Assembly: GCF_000478925.1 (NCBI RefSeq)
Contig: NZ_AP013072.1
Location: 846,501-910,500 of the forward strand
Length of the DNA stretch: 64,000 nt
Origin: Streptococcus anginosus subsp. whileyi MAS624
Lineage (GTDB): Bacteria > Bacillota > Bacilli > Lactobacillales > Streptococcaceae
Direction of reading: 5' to 3'
Under the pieces are notes generated by a model. That model was not told the origin of the DNA. It was given only the letters and a program-made list of their open reading frames with translations, and did not search any database. Numbering within the stretch: position 1 is the first letter of the stretch; every line of letters starts with the position of its first letter. A program made the translations under genes and the position numbers. This document shows positions 53,480 through 62,898 of the stretch, one piece after another.

Positions 53480-54453
53480 GAAAACCTAAAATTGCTGTTA
53501 TCGGTGGTGGTACAGGAATTTCTGTGATTTTAGACAGTTTGCGTAAGAAAGATGTAGATATTGCAGCCATTGTAACAGTCGCTGATGACGGAGGAAGTTC
53601 AGGTGAATTACGGAAAAACATTCAGCAATTAACACCACCAGGTGATTTACGAAATGTTTTGGTGGCTTTGTCGGATATGCCTCGTTTTTATGAAAAAGTC
53701 TTTCAATATCGCTTTGCAGAAGAAGACGGTGCTTTAGCTGGACATCCTCTTGGAAACTTGATTATTGCCGGAATTTCAGAAATGCAGGGTTCGACTTATA
53801 ATGCTATGCAGCTGTTGACCAAGTTTTTCCACACAACTGGCAAGATTTATCCGTCTTGTGATACACCTTTGACGCTTCATGCAGTATTTACGGATGGAAG
53901 TGAGGTGGCTGGAGAAAGTCATTTGGCAGAGCACCAAGGTATGATTGAACGAGTTTATGTCACCAACACCTATAATGACCAAAAACCAACTGCTAGTCGC
54001 AAAGTGGTGCAGACAATTTTAGAAAGTGATATGGTAGTTTTAGGACCGGGATCATTGTTTACCTCTATCTTACCCAATATGGTGATAGAAGAAATTGGGC
54101 AAGCGCTCTTGGAAACCCAAGCAGAGATTGCTTATGTTTGTAATATTATGACGCAGCGTGGTGAAACCGAGCATTTCACAGATAGTGACCACGTAGCTGT
54201 TTTGCATCGTCATCTTGGGAAAGCTTTTATTGACACGGTTTTAGTGAACATTGAGCAAGTTCCTCAAGAATATATGAATTCTAATAAATTTGATGAATAT
54301 TTAGTGCAAGTTGAACATGATTTTCAAGGCCTGAAAAAACAAGTTCCTCGTGTCATTTCGTCTAATTTTCTTCGCTTGGAAAATGGCGGAGCTTTTCATG
54401 ACGGTAAGTCTGTGGTAGATGAACTGATGAAGATCATACAGGTGCGTAAATGA
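53476..54453 (+). CDS. yvcK: YvcK/gluconeogenesis factor family protein
   Basis: 325 residues with [13 protein letters not shown] and [15 protein letters not shown] at the N-terminus, GDLRNVL and [13 protein letters not shown] further on. The family binds UDP-sugars (UDP-GlcNAc) and links metabolism to cell shape and wall synthesis. It overlaps rapZ and whiA by four bases each (ATGA). Confidence 0.94.
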   Translation: MRKPKIAVIGGGTGISVILDSLRKKDVDIAAIVTVADDGGSSGELRKNIQQLTPPGDLRNVLVALSDMPRFYEKVFQYRFAEEDGALAGHPLGNLIIAGISEMQGSTYNAMQLLTKFFHTTGKIYPSCDTPLTLHAVFTDGSEVAGESHLAEHQGMIERVYVTNTYNDQKPTASRKVVQTILESDMVVLGPGSLFTSILPNMVIEEIGQALLETQAEIAYVCNIMTQRGETEHFTDSDHVAVLHRHLGKAFIDTVLVNIEQVPQEYMNSNKFDEYLVQVEHDFQGLKKQVPRVISSNFLRLENGGAFHDGKSVVDELMKIIQVRK

Positions 54454-55361
54454 GTTTTACTATTAAAGTGAAAGAAGAATTGCTTGGTCTAGGTAGGCAA
54501 GACAAAACGGAATTATCTGCAATTATTAAAATGTCAGGGAGCTTAGGAATTGCTAATCAAGGTTTGACATTATCCGTTACAACAGAGAATGCAAAAATTG
54601 CTCGCCATATTTATGAATTATTGGCAGCTTTTTATCACGTTAAGTCTGATATTCGCCATCATCAAAAAACAAATCTTCGGAAAAATCGTGTTTACACTGT
54701 TTTTTTAAATGAAAGTGTGGAACAAATTTTAGCTGATTTGCACTTGGCAGACTCTTTTTTTGGAATTGAAGCAGGTATTGATCAAGCTATTTTATCAGAT
54801 GACGAAGCTAACCGAGCTTATTTGCGTGGGGCTTTTCTGTCAAGTGGTAGTATGCGCGATCCAGAGTCAGGAAAATATCAGTTGGAAATCTTGTCGGTTT
54901 ATTCTGATCATGCCGAAGGGTTAGCAACCTTAATGCGAAAATTTTTGTTGGATGCAAAAATAATTGAGCGTAAAAAAGGAGCGGTGACCTATCTGCAACG
55001 AGCTGAAGATATTATGGACTTTTTGATTGTGACTGGTGCTATGAAAGCAATGACTGAATTTGAGTCGGTCAAACTTTTGCGAGAAGCTAGAAATGACCTG
55101 AATCGGACAAACAATGCAGAAACGGCTAATATCGCTCGAACAGTGACGGCTAGTATGAAGACCATTCACAATATTGGCAAGATTATTGATACAGTTGGTT
55201 TAGAAAGTTTGCCTGTTGATTTACAGGAAGTTGCTTATCTGCGTGTCAACCACCCCGATTATTCTATTCAGCAATTGGCAGATAGTCTTAGTAAGCCTCT
55301 GACGAAAAGTGGTGTCAATCATCGTTTGAGAAAAATCAATAAAATTGCAAATGAACTGTGA
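54450..55361 (+). CDS. whiA: WhiA DNA-binding protein
   Basis: 303 residues: an N-terminal LAGLIDADG-like domain ([21 protein letters not shown]) without nuclease residues and a C-terminal helix-turn-helix ([25 protein letters not shown]). In Gram-positives it is a nucleoid-associated or regulatory protein that affects chromosome segregation and division. It ends the rapZ-yvcK-whiA operon. Confidence 0.95.
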   Translation: MSFTIKVKEELLGLGRQDKTELSAIIKMSGSLGIANQGLTLSVTTENAKIARHIYELLAAFYHVKSDIRHHQKTNLRKNRVYTVFLNESVEQILADLHLADSFFGIEAGIDQAILSDDEANRAYLRGAFLSSGSMRDPESGKYQLEILSVYSDHAEGLATLMRKFLLDAKIIERKKGAVTYLQRAEDIMDFLIVTGAMKAMTEFESVKLLREARNDLNRTNNAETANIARTVTASMKTIHNIGKIIDTVGLESLPVDLQEVAYLRVNHPDYSIQQLADSLSKPLTKSGVNHRLRKINKIANEL

Positions 55362-55374
55362 AAATCAGTATCAA

Positions 55375-55395
55375 TAATCTATATATTATAGATTA
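55375..55395 (+). other. AT-rich perfect hairpin after whiA
   Basis: TAATCTATA and TATAGATTA pair perfectly (9 bp, 3-base loop) 14 bases after the whiA stop. It has no GC content to speak of and no T-run, so it is only a weak terminator candidate. Confidence 0.4.
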
Positions 55396-55505
55396 AATAA
55401 ATATAAAAATGTTGTAAAAAAGTATTTGATTAGTAATAGCAAGTCTGATGTTATCGTTTTTCTAGTCAAATGATTCTAACTTTTTTACTTTTTTTATGTT
55501 TCCTC

Positions 55506-55549
55506 TTGCCAACATCCTATTTGTGTGTTATATTTAACTAGTTAAATAT
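55506..55549 (+). promoter_or_regulatory. Promoter with AdcR-type zinc operator
   Basis: TTGCCA (55506-55511) and TATATT (55529-55534) are separated by 17 bases. TTAACTAGTTAA at 55534-55545 is an exact match to the AdcR box TTAACYRGTTAA, lies in a 20-bp perfect palindrome at 55530-55549 and overlaps the -10. A second, weaker half-site (AACCAATTAA) follows at 55551-55560. Zinc-bound AdcR should repress, so the gene would be on when zinc is scarce. Confidence 0.85.
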
Positions 55550-55577
55550 AAACCAATTAAATAAATAGGAGACTAAT

Positions 55578-58073
55578 ATGAAATACAATAAAAAACTTTT
55601 AACATTAGCGGGAATTATTTTAGCTTGTAATCTTTGCTTGACTGCTTGTCATTCGCGTTCGTCTAATCACTCAAATAGTAAGGATAAATTAAAGACTAAA
55701 CAAAGTGTAAAAAAGAAGAACAAAAGCAGTAAAAAAGGACAAGTTCCTGGTGTAGATAAACCAACTGATGACGGTTTTCTTTTTACTAGTGAATCTCAAA
55801 TTAAAGCTAGAACAAGCGATGGTTTGATTTTAGATCATGATGGGCATACACATTTTATTTTTTATTCTGATTTAAAAAATAGCAAATGGGCTTATCTGAT
55901 TCCAAAAGACGGGCAAGCACCTGCTACCTCTCCTCAATTGACAAATCAAACAGGAACTGTGGATGATGGCTATATTTTTAATCCTAAAGATATCGTTTCA
56001 GAGGATCAGTATGGTTATGTTGTCCGCCATGGAGACCATTATCATTACATTTGGAAACATTCTTTGGGAAATGGTTATGAAGGCCAACATTATAGTCCAA
56101 ATCCATCTGGAAATGGTGCAGGACAGATTTCTCAGCCAAATTATACACCGACACCATCTACTCCTCAACATCAGGGGACAGATAAACGTCAGTTTGCGGG
56201 GATTGATTTTCCAACGAGTGATGGATTTTTGTTTAACGGCAAGGGAATAACAGGAAAGACACCTGCTGGTTTGTTAGTAGATCATAATGGGCATACACAT
56301 TTTATTCCTTATGAACAGCTGATTCGCTCACCGTGGGAATCTTTGATTCCAGCAGAATACAAAAAGGATGCTGAAGATGCGTATTACGGTAGAAAAAGAC
56401 AGACACCACCATCTCCAGCACCTTCTAAAGAAGATGAAGAAATTGCAAAGAAAAAGGCTTATTTGGCTCAGCAATTAGGAATAGATGAAAACTTAATTGA
56501 AGTGATTGATACGGAAAAAGGAAAGGCATTCCTCTATCCACATGGCGATCACAAACATTCGACATTGATTAGTGAAATTGATACTAGCAAGCCGTTTGAT
56601 CCTCACGGTAATCCACATGCTCATGATAAAGTTGGTATGGCAACTTTAAAAGCGTTAGGATTTGATGATGAAATCATTGAAGATATTTTACATGCCACTG
56701 CCGACACACCATTTCCTTCAAATGAAACAGATTTGGAAAAAATGAAAGCATGGTTAGCGACTGTCAAATACTTAAATATTGGTCAGCGAAAAGATCCTCT
56801 TGAACGCAAAGGTTTGCATCTCATGCCAAATCTTGAAGTTCTTGGTATTGGTTTTACACCTATTAAAAATATTAGACCTGTTTTGCAATTTAAGCACCTA
56901 AAGCAACTTTGGATGACAAAAACAGGGGTTACTAACTACGATTTCTTAAAAGAAATGCCAACTTTAGAAGGACTGGATATTTCACAGAATGGTATTTCCG
57001 ATTTATCTTTCTTGAAGGATTATCCAAATCTTAAAACGGTCGCAGCAGCAGGAAATAATATCAGTAATATTGCACCTTTGGCTCAGCTAAAGAATCTAGA
57101 ATCATTGAATCTTGATTATAATAACATCTCCGATATTGTTGCGTTAACACATCTATCAAGATTAAAAGCAGTCAGTTTAGAGTATAATCAACTGCAGGAT
57201 GTATCTGCTTTGAGTCAAAAAGCAGAATTAACCAAGCTATTCTTATCACATAATCCTAACTTGGATATCAATACACTGAAAGCTTCGCACCTCGAAGAAT
57301 TAACCGTTGACAATTCAAATGTTCGAAGCTTGGACTTTTTGAAGTCAAATCCAAATTTAACCACTCTTAGTATGAATGGTAATCGCTTGACTTCGCTTAC
57401 AGGTATTGAAGTTGCGAAGAACTTAGTGACATTCTCTGCTAATCAAAACAATATCAATTCTTTAACGATTCAAGGTACTCAAACTTCCTTAAAGAATTTG
57501 AGTTTAGGTGAGAACGAACTAAAAAATTTGGAAGGTGTAAATCAGTTTACAGCTTTAGAAAATTTGAATGTTACTAAAAATAAAATCACAACATTATCAC
57601 TTCAAAAACCAAATACCACAGTTACTTATATCGATGTTAGTTATAATCATATTTCAAAAGAAGAACTTGAATTGAATGAAAAACGAATTCCAAAGGCTTT
57701 GGCGAAATATTTCACAGCTGTTCAAGGCGGTAGTATTAACAATAATACCTCTGATGCAAAAGATGAAAAAAATAAGGAGGCTCAAAAGGATAAGCAGCCT
57801 AAGGAAGCGGTTGAAAAAGAGAAAGAACATTCGGATAAACCAGCTCCTTCTGTAGAAACTAGCAGTAAGTCAGACAAAAGAGAAACTGATAAGCCGGCTG
57901 CATCTTCTGAGGAAGCTTCTAGCAAGCAGAAGGCAGAGTCAAAAGATACGACTAAGCCATCATCGGAAACATCTAAAACTTCCGAAAAAGATAATTCAAA
58001 AAATGAGCAAACAAAACTAGCAGAAAAAGAAAGACAAAATGGTTCAACAGCGAATAAAATAGCTGAGAAATAA
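55578..58073 (+). CDS. Zinc-regulated lipoprotein with histidine triads and leucine-rich repeats
   Basis: 831 residues. The signal peptide ends in a lipobox (LCLTACHS, Cys at 24), so it is a membrane-anchored lipoprotein. A Lys/Ser-rich spacer is followed by three streptococcal histidine-triad modules (HDGHTHF, HGDHYHY, HNGHTHF) and HGDHKH, the HxxHxH zinc-binding motif of Pht proteins. From about residue 390 to 700 come about 13 leucine-rich repeats of 21-22 residues (LEGLDISQNGISDL, LKTVAAAGNNISNI...). The C-terminus is a long low-complexity Lys/Glu/Ser tail with no LPXTG. It resembles Slr/internalin-like streptococcal proteins. The AdcR operator upstream supports a role in zinc scavenging, perhaps joined with adhesion through the LRRs (inference). 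Confidence 0.88.
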   Translation: MKYNKKLLTLAGIILACNLCLTACHSRSSNHSNSKDKLKTKQSVKKKNKSSKKGQVPGVDKPTDDGFLFTSESQIKARTSDGLILDHDGHTHFIFYSDLKNSKWAYLIPKDGQAPATSPQLTNQTGTVDDGYIFNPKDIVSEDQYGYVVRHGDHYHYIWKHSLGNGYEGQHYSPNPSGNGAGQISQPNYTPTPSTPQHQGTDKRQFAGIDFPTSDGFLFNGKGITGKTPAGLLVDHNGHTHFIPYEQLIRSPWESLIPAEYKKDAEDAYYGRKRQTPPSPAPSKEDEEIAKKKAYLAQQLGIDENLIEVIDTEKGKAFLYPHGDHKHSTLISEIDTSKPFDPHGNPHAHDKVGMATLKALGFDDEIIEDILHATADTPFPSNETDLEKMKAWLATVKYLNIGQRKDPLERKGLHLMPNLEVLGIGFTPIKNIRPVLQFKHLKQLWMTKTGVTNYDFLKEMPTLEGLDISQNGISDLSFLKDYPNLKTVAAAGNNISNIAPLAQLKNLESLNLDYNNISDIVALTHLSRLKAVSLEYNQLQDVSALSQKAELTKLFLSHNPNLDINTLKASHLEELTVDNSNVRSLDFLKSNPNLTTLSMNGNRLTSLTGIEVAKNLVTFSANQNNINSLTIQGTQTSLKNLSLGENELKNLEGVNQFTALENLNVTKNKITTLSLQKPNTTVTYIDVSYNHISKEELELNEKRIPKALAKYFTAVQGGSINNNTSDAKDEKNKEAQKDKQPKEAVEKEKEHSDKPAPSVETSSKSDKRETDKPAASSEEASSKQKAESKDTTKPSSETSKTSEKDNSKNEQTKLAEKERQNGSTANKIAEK

Positions 58074-58166
58074 TCTTTATTAACTCCATAAATGAAAAAT
58101 GCAACTAAGTGGTAAGAGTTTGTAGAATCAGAAAAAAATTCAATATTTATAATGTTTAAGTAACTT

Positions 58167-58196
58167 AGAGAGTTGATTATTCAACTCTCTTTTTGT
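58167..58196 (+). terminator. Terminator downstream of the lipoprotein gene
   Basis: AGAGAGTTGA and TCAACTCTCT pair perfectly around TTAT and are followed by TTTTTG. Confidence 0.85.
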
Positions 58197-58229
58197 TTGT
58201 TTAAAACAAGTAGGAAAGGAGAAGTGTTG

Positions 58230-58271
58230 ATGAAATATAAAAATCCCTTATTACTAGTTTTAAGAAATTAA
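58230..58271 (+). pseudogene. 13-codon 5' remnant of a gene
   Basis: A strong AAAGGAGAAG site precedes ATG at 58230, which encodes MKYKNPLLLVLRN and stops. The good translation signal and the signal-peptide-like start suggest the 5' end of a gene cut off here by later rearrangement. The original gene is not identifiable. Confidence 0.4.
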
Positions 58272-58334
58272 GTCACATTATTTCAGTATTGACTATCCAA
58301 ATATTTATTAAAGTATGAATGAAGAGTGATAGCT

Positions 58335-58853
58335 ATGGAAAAAAATATTTTTTATGAACAGTTGATAAAGAGTGAACCATTAGGCTTCATTGACCCGTTC
58401 GCTGATTTAGGAGAATTTGATCGATTTCAGCTAAAGTTCAAAAGTCCAGTAAGAGAATTAGTAAATAAGTACTCAGGTGAACGCTATAGCCCACAATGGC
58501 AAAAGAAAATAGAAGAGATGAGAAGCCTCTACATTCAATATCAGATAAGTATTCGAGAAGATGATACAGAAAATACTTTTGAAACAAAAGTTAGAAAGCA
58601 ATCTGATAAAGAGAGTTTTGAAGAAGATGCTATAACATACCTTAAACTAGGCTTTCGTTTTGCAGAAATCGAAAAAAAGATGAATCGATCTGCTAAACGA
58701 CTGCGTAGTCAATGGAAACGTAGTCAATATGTAGAAACTCATCCTGCAGTAATCTATAATAAGCAAGATTTACAAGCTGGTTATGCAAAGTCAAAAAGTT
58801 ATTTACCAGGAAGTATGAAACTGAAAGGAGAACATAATGAGGATTTTTTATAG
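58335..58853 (+). CDS. Unknown mobile-element protein
   Basis: 172 residues from ATG at 58335 (GTG at 58326 is an alternative). A soluble charged protein; the region ITYLKLGFRFAEIEKKMNRSAKRLRSQWKRS looks like a helix-turn-helix DNA-binding segment. Family not recognised; the context is an integrative element. Its end overlaps the next ORF by 17 bases. Confidence 0.55.
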   Translation: MEKNIFYEQLIKSEPLGFIDPFADLGEFDRFQLKFKSPVRELVNKYSGERYSPQWQKKIEEMRSLYIQYQISIREDDTENTFETKVRKQSDKESFEEDAITYLKLGFRFAEIEKKMNRSAKRLRSQWKRSQYVETHPAVIYNKQDLQAGYAKSKSYLPGSMKLKGEHNEDFL

Positions 58854-59061
58854 TCGAAGTTACCCACCTAAAGGGATAAAAGATAATCGTTCTCAGTTTG
58901 AAAAAAATAAAGATAATGATTGGAATATGGTTCATATATACCGTAGTATGCTATCTGCTGGAAGTCCAAATACGACACTCGAACAGGTGCTCGCTTTAGA
59001 AAATTGGTTTGAAAAAGTATATGGGATATTGGTAGATGAATATTGTCCTTCTCTTTTCTAG
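58837..59061 (+). CDS. Unknown 74-residue element protein
   Basis: A small soluble protein (MRIFYSRSYPPKGIKDNRSQ...) with SD AAAGGAG. Its start lies within the end of the previous gene, indicating coupling. No domain recognised. Confidence 0.5.
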   Translation: MRIFYSRSYPPKGIKDNRSQFEKNKDNDWNMVHIYRSMLSAGSPNTTLEQVLALENWFEKVYGILVDEYCPSLF

Positions 59062-59080
59062 TAAATGAGGAGGAAATTAT

Positions 59081-59326
59081 ATGATTTTGTTGTTTATTGT
59101 ATTGTTTGTTATAGGAGTGTGCATTTCGTTCAGTGGAGCATTTATTATAGCTAAAAATACAGATATCGGATTTGATTTGATTGGTGAGAAAGACTTCTAT
59201 GTACATCTAACTGCTTTGGGATGGATATTGAGTATCTTTTTAATTATTGTAGGAGGGGGAATGATGTACTTCTCATATATTGAGTTGGCACCATATTTTG
59301 TAAGTGTATTTGACTTCAAACTATAA
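59081..59326 (+). CDS. Unknown small membrane protein
   Basis: 81 residues with two hydrophobic segments (about 1-25 and 43-68) and SD AGGAGGAAA. Function unknown. Confidence 0.55.
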   Translation: MILLFIVLFVIGVCISFSGAFIIAKNTDIGFDLIGEKDFYVHLTALGWILSIFLIIVGGGMMYFSYIELAPYFVSVFDFKL

Positions 59327-59339
59327 CTAGTGAAGGGAT

Positions 59340-59528
59340 ATGAGAGTCCTAAAAATCATGAAAAAGATTGATTTATTAAAATGCTTATCCATCATCACAA
59401 AAGACGGATTAAGAACAAAAAAATTTAAGAATAGCCATCTAAAACTCATCTCTTCAGCTGAAGAAGAAACAATGTGTAGCCATTGCTACTATGGTTGGGG
59501 TAAAGACAAAGGAGAATTATGCAGCTAG
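59340..59528 (+). CDS. Short ORF similar to the N-terminus of the replication protein
   Basis: A 62-codon ORF; the internal ATG at 59358 is a possible start. It contains DGLRTKKFKNSHLKLISSAEEE and YGWGKDKGE, which match the start of the next protein (NGIRNYKFKNSQL..., YRSKDD) position by position. It looks like a partial duplication of the first ~45 codons, and overlaps the next gene by 10 bases. It may be a real small protein or a relic. Confidence 0.5.
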   Translation: MRVLKIMKKIDLLKCLSIITKDGLRTKKFKNSHLKLISSAEEETMCSHCYYGWGKDKGELCS

Positions 59529-61012
59529 AGACAATTTACCATCTCATCTTAAAAAATGGGATTAGAAACTATAAGTTTAAGAACAGTCAATTAAGACCTA
59601 AAAATTCTCCTGAAGAAGAGAATAAAGGTTCTATTTTTGGCTATCGTTCTAAAGATGATATGGTTCATGCTACTGGAGTCGTTTTAACCTCGTTAGAAGC
59701 GATTCTAGAGAATCGAGATAGATTTACTCATTGGACACCAAATGTTTATCGATATGGAGCTTATAGTGACAAAAAACGACGAATTACACGAGGACACAAT
59801 GAAGAGAATCTTAGACAAATTAACACCTTTTACATTGACTTTGATATTACTTCATCAGCTGAAGAAATGTCCTCTGGAGACATCCTGAATGTGGCAATGG
59901 ATTTAGGATTTATGCCAACGCTCATTTTAAAATCTGACAAAGGTTATCAAGCTTACTTTGCACTGAAAGAGCCAGCTTACGTGACTGCTCATTCAAATTT
60001 CAAAGTCATCAAAGTTGCGAAAGAGATCTCTCAGAATTTAAGAAATCATTTTAGTAAACATCTTCCAGTTGACTTAACCTGCAATCACTTTGGAATCGCT
60101 AGAATTCCTCGAACAGACAACGTAGAATTCTTTTTTGAAGAGTATACCTACTCGTTTGAAGAATGGCTTCAATGGTCTATGAAACAGTCAGAATTTAGCT
60201 TTTCAAAACGGAAAGCAAATCTAACTGTTATCACAGGAACGGAAGGCAAAAAACAAATTGATGAGCCCTGGTATAGAATGCTGATGAATGAATCAAATAT
60301 CAAGGGAGCTAAAGCCCTGATGGGAAGAAACAATGTCTTATTCACTTTAGCGCTTGCGAACTATTCATCAGGTGTCTCTCAGGGCGATTGTGAGACAGTT
60401 TTGGGACAATTCAATGCAGGATTGGACGAACCACTCTCTCAGGACGAATGTCTGAAGGTTGTCAAAAGTGCTTATTCTGGAAAATACGAAGCTGCTAGTA
60501 GAGATTTTGTTCTCTTGCTTTGTAAAGCTTGGGTGGATAAGAAACTAACAATTAGTGATCTTTTTATTCGACAAGGTTGGAAGAAGTTTAAGAAACCTCG
60601 ACAAGCAAGAAAAAATAGTCATCTGCATGAATGGAAAAGTGATGTCATGAACTATTTAGAAAGTCTGTCACAAGATACTGATCCATTTCTTGAGACGACA
60701 AAGAAAGCGATACGAGAGGAACTATCAATTCCAGAAAGAAGTTTAGATAAGGTATTGAAAGTTTTGAAGAAAGAACAAAAAATCTTTTTGAAAGTAAAAT
60801 CCGGTCGAGGTGGAGGTATTCGAATTGCTTCTATCAAATCTGTTCTTTTATCTGTTATTCAGATTAAAAGAGAGCGTCAGGAAGCTTATTTTGCCAATAT
60901 AGCCACTTTCTTTGAAGAAAGATTAGGATTTATCCAACAGGTACTTCAAAGAGCAGAGATGGCTTTTAAACAGGTTCGAGAAGTCTCTTTGTTTGAGGTT
61001 GACGTAGGCTAG
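59519..61012 (+). CDS. Primase-like replication protein of an integrative element
   Basis: 497 residues. An N-terminal archaeo-eukaryotic-type primase domain has NTFYIDFDIT (the acidic D-x-D motif), LILKSDKGYQAYFAL and DLTCNHFGIARIPRT. A primase C-terminal helical domain follows (RNNVLFTLALANYSSGVSQGD and a KSAYSGKYEAAS region). Proteins of this kind occur in Tn5252-like ICEs and phages of streptococci. It should prime replication of the element. No helicase or origin is visible next to it. Confidence 0.75.
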   Translation: MQLETIYHLILKNGIRNYKFKNSQLRPKNSPEEENKGSIFGYRSKDDMVHATGVVLTSLEAILENRDRFTHWTPNVYRYGAYSDKKRRITRGHNEENLRQINTFYIDFDITSSAEEMSSGDILNVAMDLGFMPTLILKSDKGYQAYFALKEPAYVTAHSNFKVIKVAKEISQNLRNHFSKHLPVDLTCNHFGIARIPRTDNVEFFFEEYTYSFEEWLQWSMKQSEFSFSKRKANLTVITGTEGKKQIDEPWYRMLMNESNIKGAKALMGRNNVLFTLALANYSSGVSQGDCETVLGQFNAGLDEPLSQDECLKVVKSAYSGKYEAASRDFVLLLCKAWVDKKLTISDLFIRQGWKKFKKPRQARKNSHLHEWKSDVMNYLESLSQDTDPFLETTKKAIREELSIPERSLDKVLKVLKKEQKIFLKVKSGRGGGIRIASIKSVLLSVIQIKRERQEAYFANIATFFEERLGFIQQVLQRAEMAFKQVREVSLFEVDVG

Positions 61013-61122
61013 ATCGAAAACCCGCAAACTCCCATTACATTATATCTAAGATACCGTGAGGAATTTGTGAGCAGAAAAATAGATGTAAAAAAATAATAAT
61101 CTGTTAGTAGGAGAATATTTCT

Positions 61123-61311
61123 ATGCTAGAAAAACTAAGAAAAAAGATAGAACAAAATCTTTATCAGCTTATAAACATAAATAAGAGCTTAGGAGAACTT
61201 TGTAAAGGTCAATATGAATTATTGCTACATACTAGTTCTACTGAAGAGGATTTTGTAGCTTTAAATAATGATATGAGATTCATTATTGAATTATATGAAA
61301 AGGAAGGTTGA
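61123..61311 (+). CDS. Unknown 62-residue protein
   Basis: A small helical charged protein with SD AGGAGAA. Its stop overlaps the start region of the methylase gene. Not recognised. Confidence 0.45.
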   Translation: MLEKLRKKIEQNLYQLININKSLGELCKGQYELLLHTSSTEEDFVALNNDMRFIIELYEKEG

Positions 61312-62111
61312 GAGTAATTATGAAATCAATTCTAAGGTATCCAGGAAGTAAATGGAACCTAGCACATAAGATTATTGAATTGTTTCCAGCTCATAAGAGC
61401 TATTTAGAACCATTCTTTGGAAGTGGAGCAGTTTTATTTAATAAACCTTCAAGTTCAATTGAAACGGTTAATGATTTGAATGAAGATGTCGTCAATTTGT
61501 TTCAAGTGATTCAGAGTTGTCCGGAAGAGCTGGCCGAAAAAGTATTTTTAATTCCTTATAGTCGAGCTGTTTATGATAGAGCTTAGGAATTTCGTCCAAA
61601 AGATGAAATAGAAAAAGCTCTTAGTTTCCTCATTCGTTCCATGATGTCACATGGTTTTAGAAATACAGAGAAATCAGGATGGAAGCGAGATGTTAATGGT
61701 CGTGAACGGTCTTATGCAGTTAAGCATTGGAATGAACTACCTGGAATTATTCAAGAGGCAGCCTTGCGCTTAAAAGAAGTTCAAATTGAAAAGCGCCCGG
61801 CATTAGATTTAATTCAAGAATTTAGTCGAAAAGATGTTTGTATGTATGTCGATCTACCATACGTATTAAGTACTAGAGCTAGAAAACAATATACTGTTGA
61901 GATGGAAGATAAAGATCATATAGAACTTTTAGGAGAACTGAACCAATCTAAGGCAAAAATATTACTTAGCGGTTATGATAGCGAACTTTATAATAAACGG
62001 TTATCTAATTGGGAAAGAATAGAGTTTGCATCGCTGGCAGAGGGTGGTCTGAAAAGAGTAGAGGTTCTTTGGATGAATTTTCAGCCTAATAAGCAGTTAG
62101 AACTATTTTAG
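61308..62111 (+). pseudogene. Dam-type DNA adenine methyltransferase with in-frame stop and altered catalytic motif
   Basis: The frame from 61308 (natural start likely the ATG at 61320, KSILRYPGSKWNLA) carries motif I LEPFFGSGAVLF of D12-class adenine methylases, then TAG at 61584-61586. The same frame continues as EFRPKDEIEKALSFLIRSMMSHGF... to 62111. The catalytic motif IV is YVDLPYVL, where DPPY is expected; codon CTA replaces CCA. So the gene has two separate defects. A reconstructed protein would be about 263 residues. Methylases like this usually protect an element from host restriction. Confidence 0.85.
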
Positions 62112-62131
62112 GAGGATAAGGAGAAGTCAAA

Positions 62132-62683
62132 ATGAAATTAAAAATAAATAGAGATTTATTTGCATCAGCTTTTGTGAGAAGTACAATTCTTTTCATTGCG
62201 CTTGGTATCATTAGTTACTGTCTAATAGACATTTTTGCTGCTAATAAAATTCAGAATAACAATACTTATCGGATTGTTCGGCTGACAAGCCAAACTCAAG
62301 ACATTGGAACTAAAACTGAAAAAACGATTTATACAATTACTCTGAGTCAGTATGATAAAAATAAAGATGTATTTGCTATTCCTATCAATTTGGAAACCTA
62401 TACCAAACTTTGTTGGTATTCTTCTCCTTCAAAAGTCCCTTTCTTGTCAAATACTTATGTTACTTATACATCTAAAGCCGGTTTCGGTACAGTAGATGAT
62501 AAAATTCATTTTATTTCTACAGCTCCGAAATTGAGAAAAAAATACGCACATTCCTACTTTTTTCTAATCATGATAAGCTATTTCCTTACTATCACTTTAA
62601 TCTATATTGTAGAGAGTATTGATAAGGATAGACTTGCTGAAGACAGAGAATTGTTAAAAACGTACAAGGAGGAAAACAAATGA
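62132..62683 (+). CDS. Unknown membrane protein of the element
   Basis: 183 residues with a membrane segment at each end (about 15-36 and 140-162) and an extracytoplasmic middle part. SD AGGAGGATAAGGAG. It overlaps the next ORF by four bases. Family not recognised. Confidence 0.55.
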   Translation: MKLKINRDLFASAFVRSTILFIALGIISYCLIDIFAANKIQNNNTYRIVRLTSQTQDIGTKTEKTIYTITLSQYDKNKDVFAIPINLETYTKLCWYSSPSKVPFLSNTYVTYTSKAGFGTVDDKIHFISTAPKLRKKYAHSYFFLIMISYFLTITLIYIVESIDKDRLAEDRELLKTYKEENK

Positions 62684-62883
62684 AATATATCATCTTTAGC
62701 TTTTTATTAGGGGACTATGTTCGTGATAGTGAAGAGAAGATTTTGGTTTTTGAAAGTCAAGGATTGGCTTGTCAGTATATTCAGAAGCACTACCACAATG
62801 AAGAGCCTATTTCGACAACTAAGAAGTTTACTTGTTTGCCAAATTACTATGATGCACCGTTTCGGTTTCATAAAGTCAGTTAG
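62680..62883 (+). CDS. Unknown 67-residue protein
   Basis: A small soluble protein (MKYIIFSFLLGDYVRDSEEK...) coupled to the upstream membrane protein gene (ATGA-type overlap) with SD AAGGAGGAAA. No domain recognised. Confidence 0.5.
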   Translation: MKYIIFSFLLGDYVRDSEEKILVFESQGLACQYIQKHYHNEEPISTTKKFTCLPNYYDAPFRFHKVS

Positions 62884-62898
62884 AAAGAAGGAGTAGAA

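Larger units (their letters stand above)
58074..58334. other. Junction between the lipoprotein gene and the element-like region
   Basis: Apart from a terminator and a 13-codon remnant ORF, no feature is recognised. This is the point where conserved streptococcal genes give way to mobile-element-type genes. I could not identify an attachment-site direct repeat. Confidence 0.4.

Noticed and set aside
58074..58334. Integrase attachment site for the right-hand element
   Set aside because: No tRNA gene, integrase or convincing direct repeat is visible in the window, so the boundary cannot be proven.
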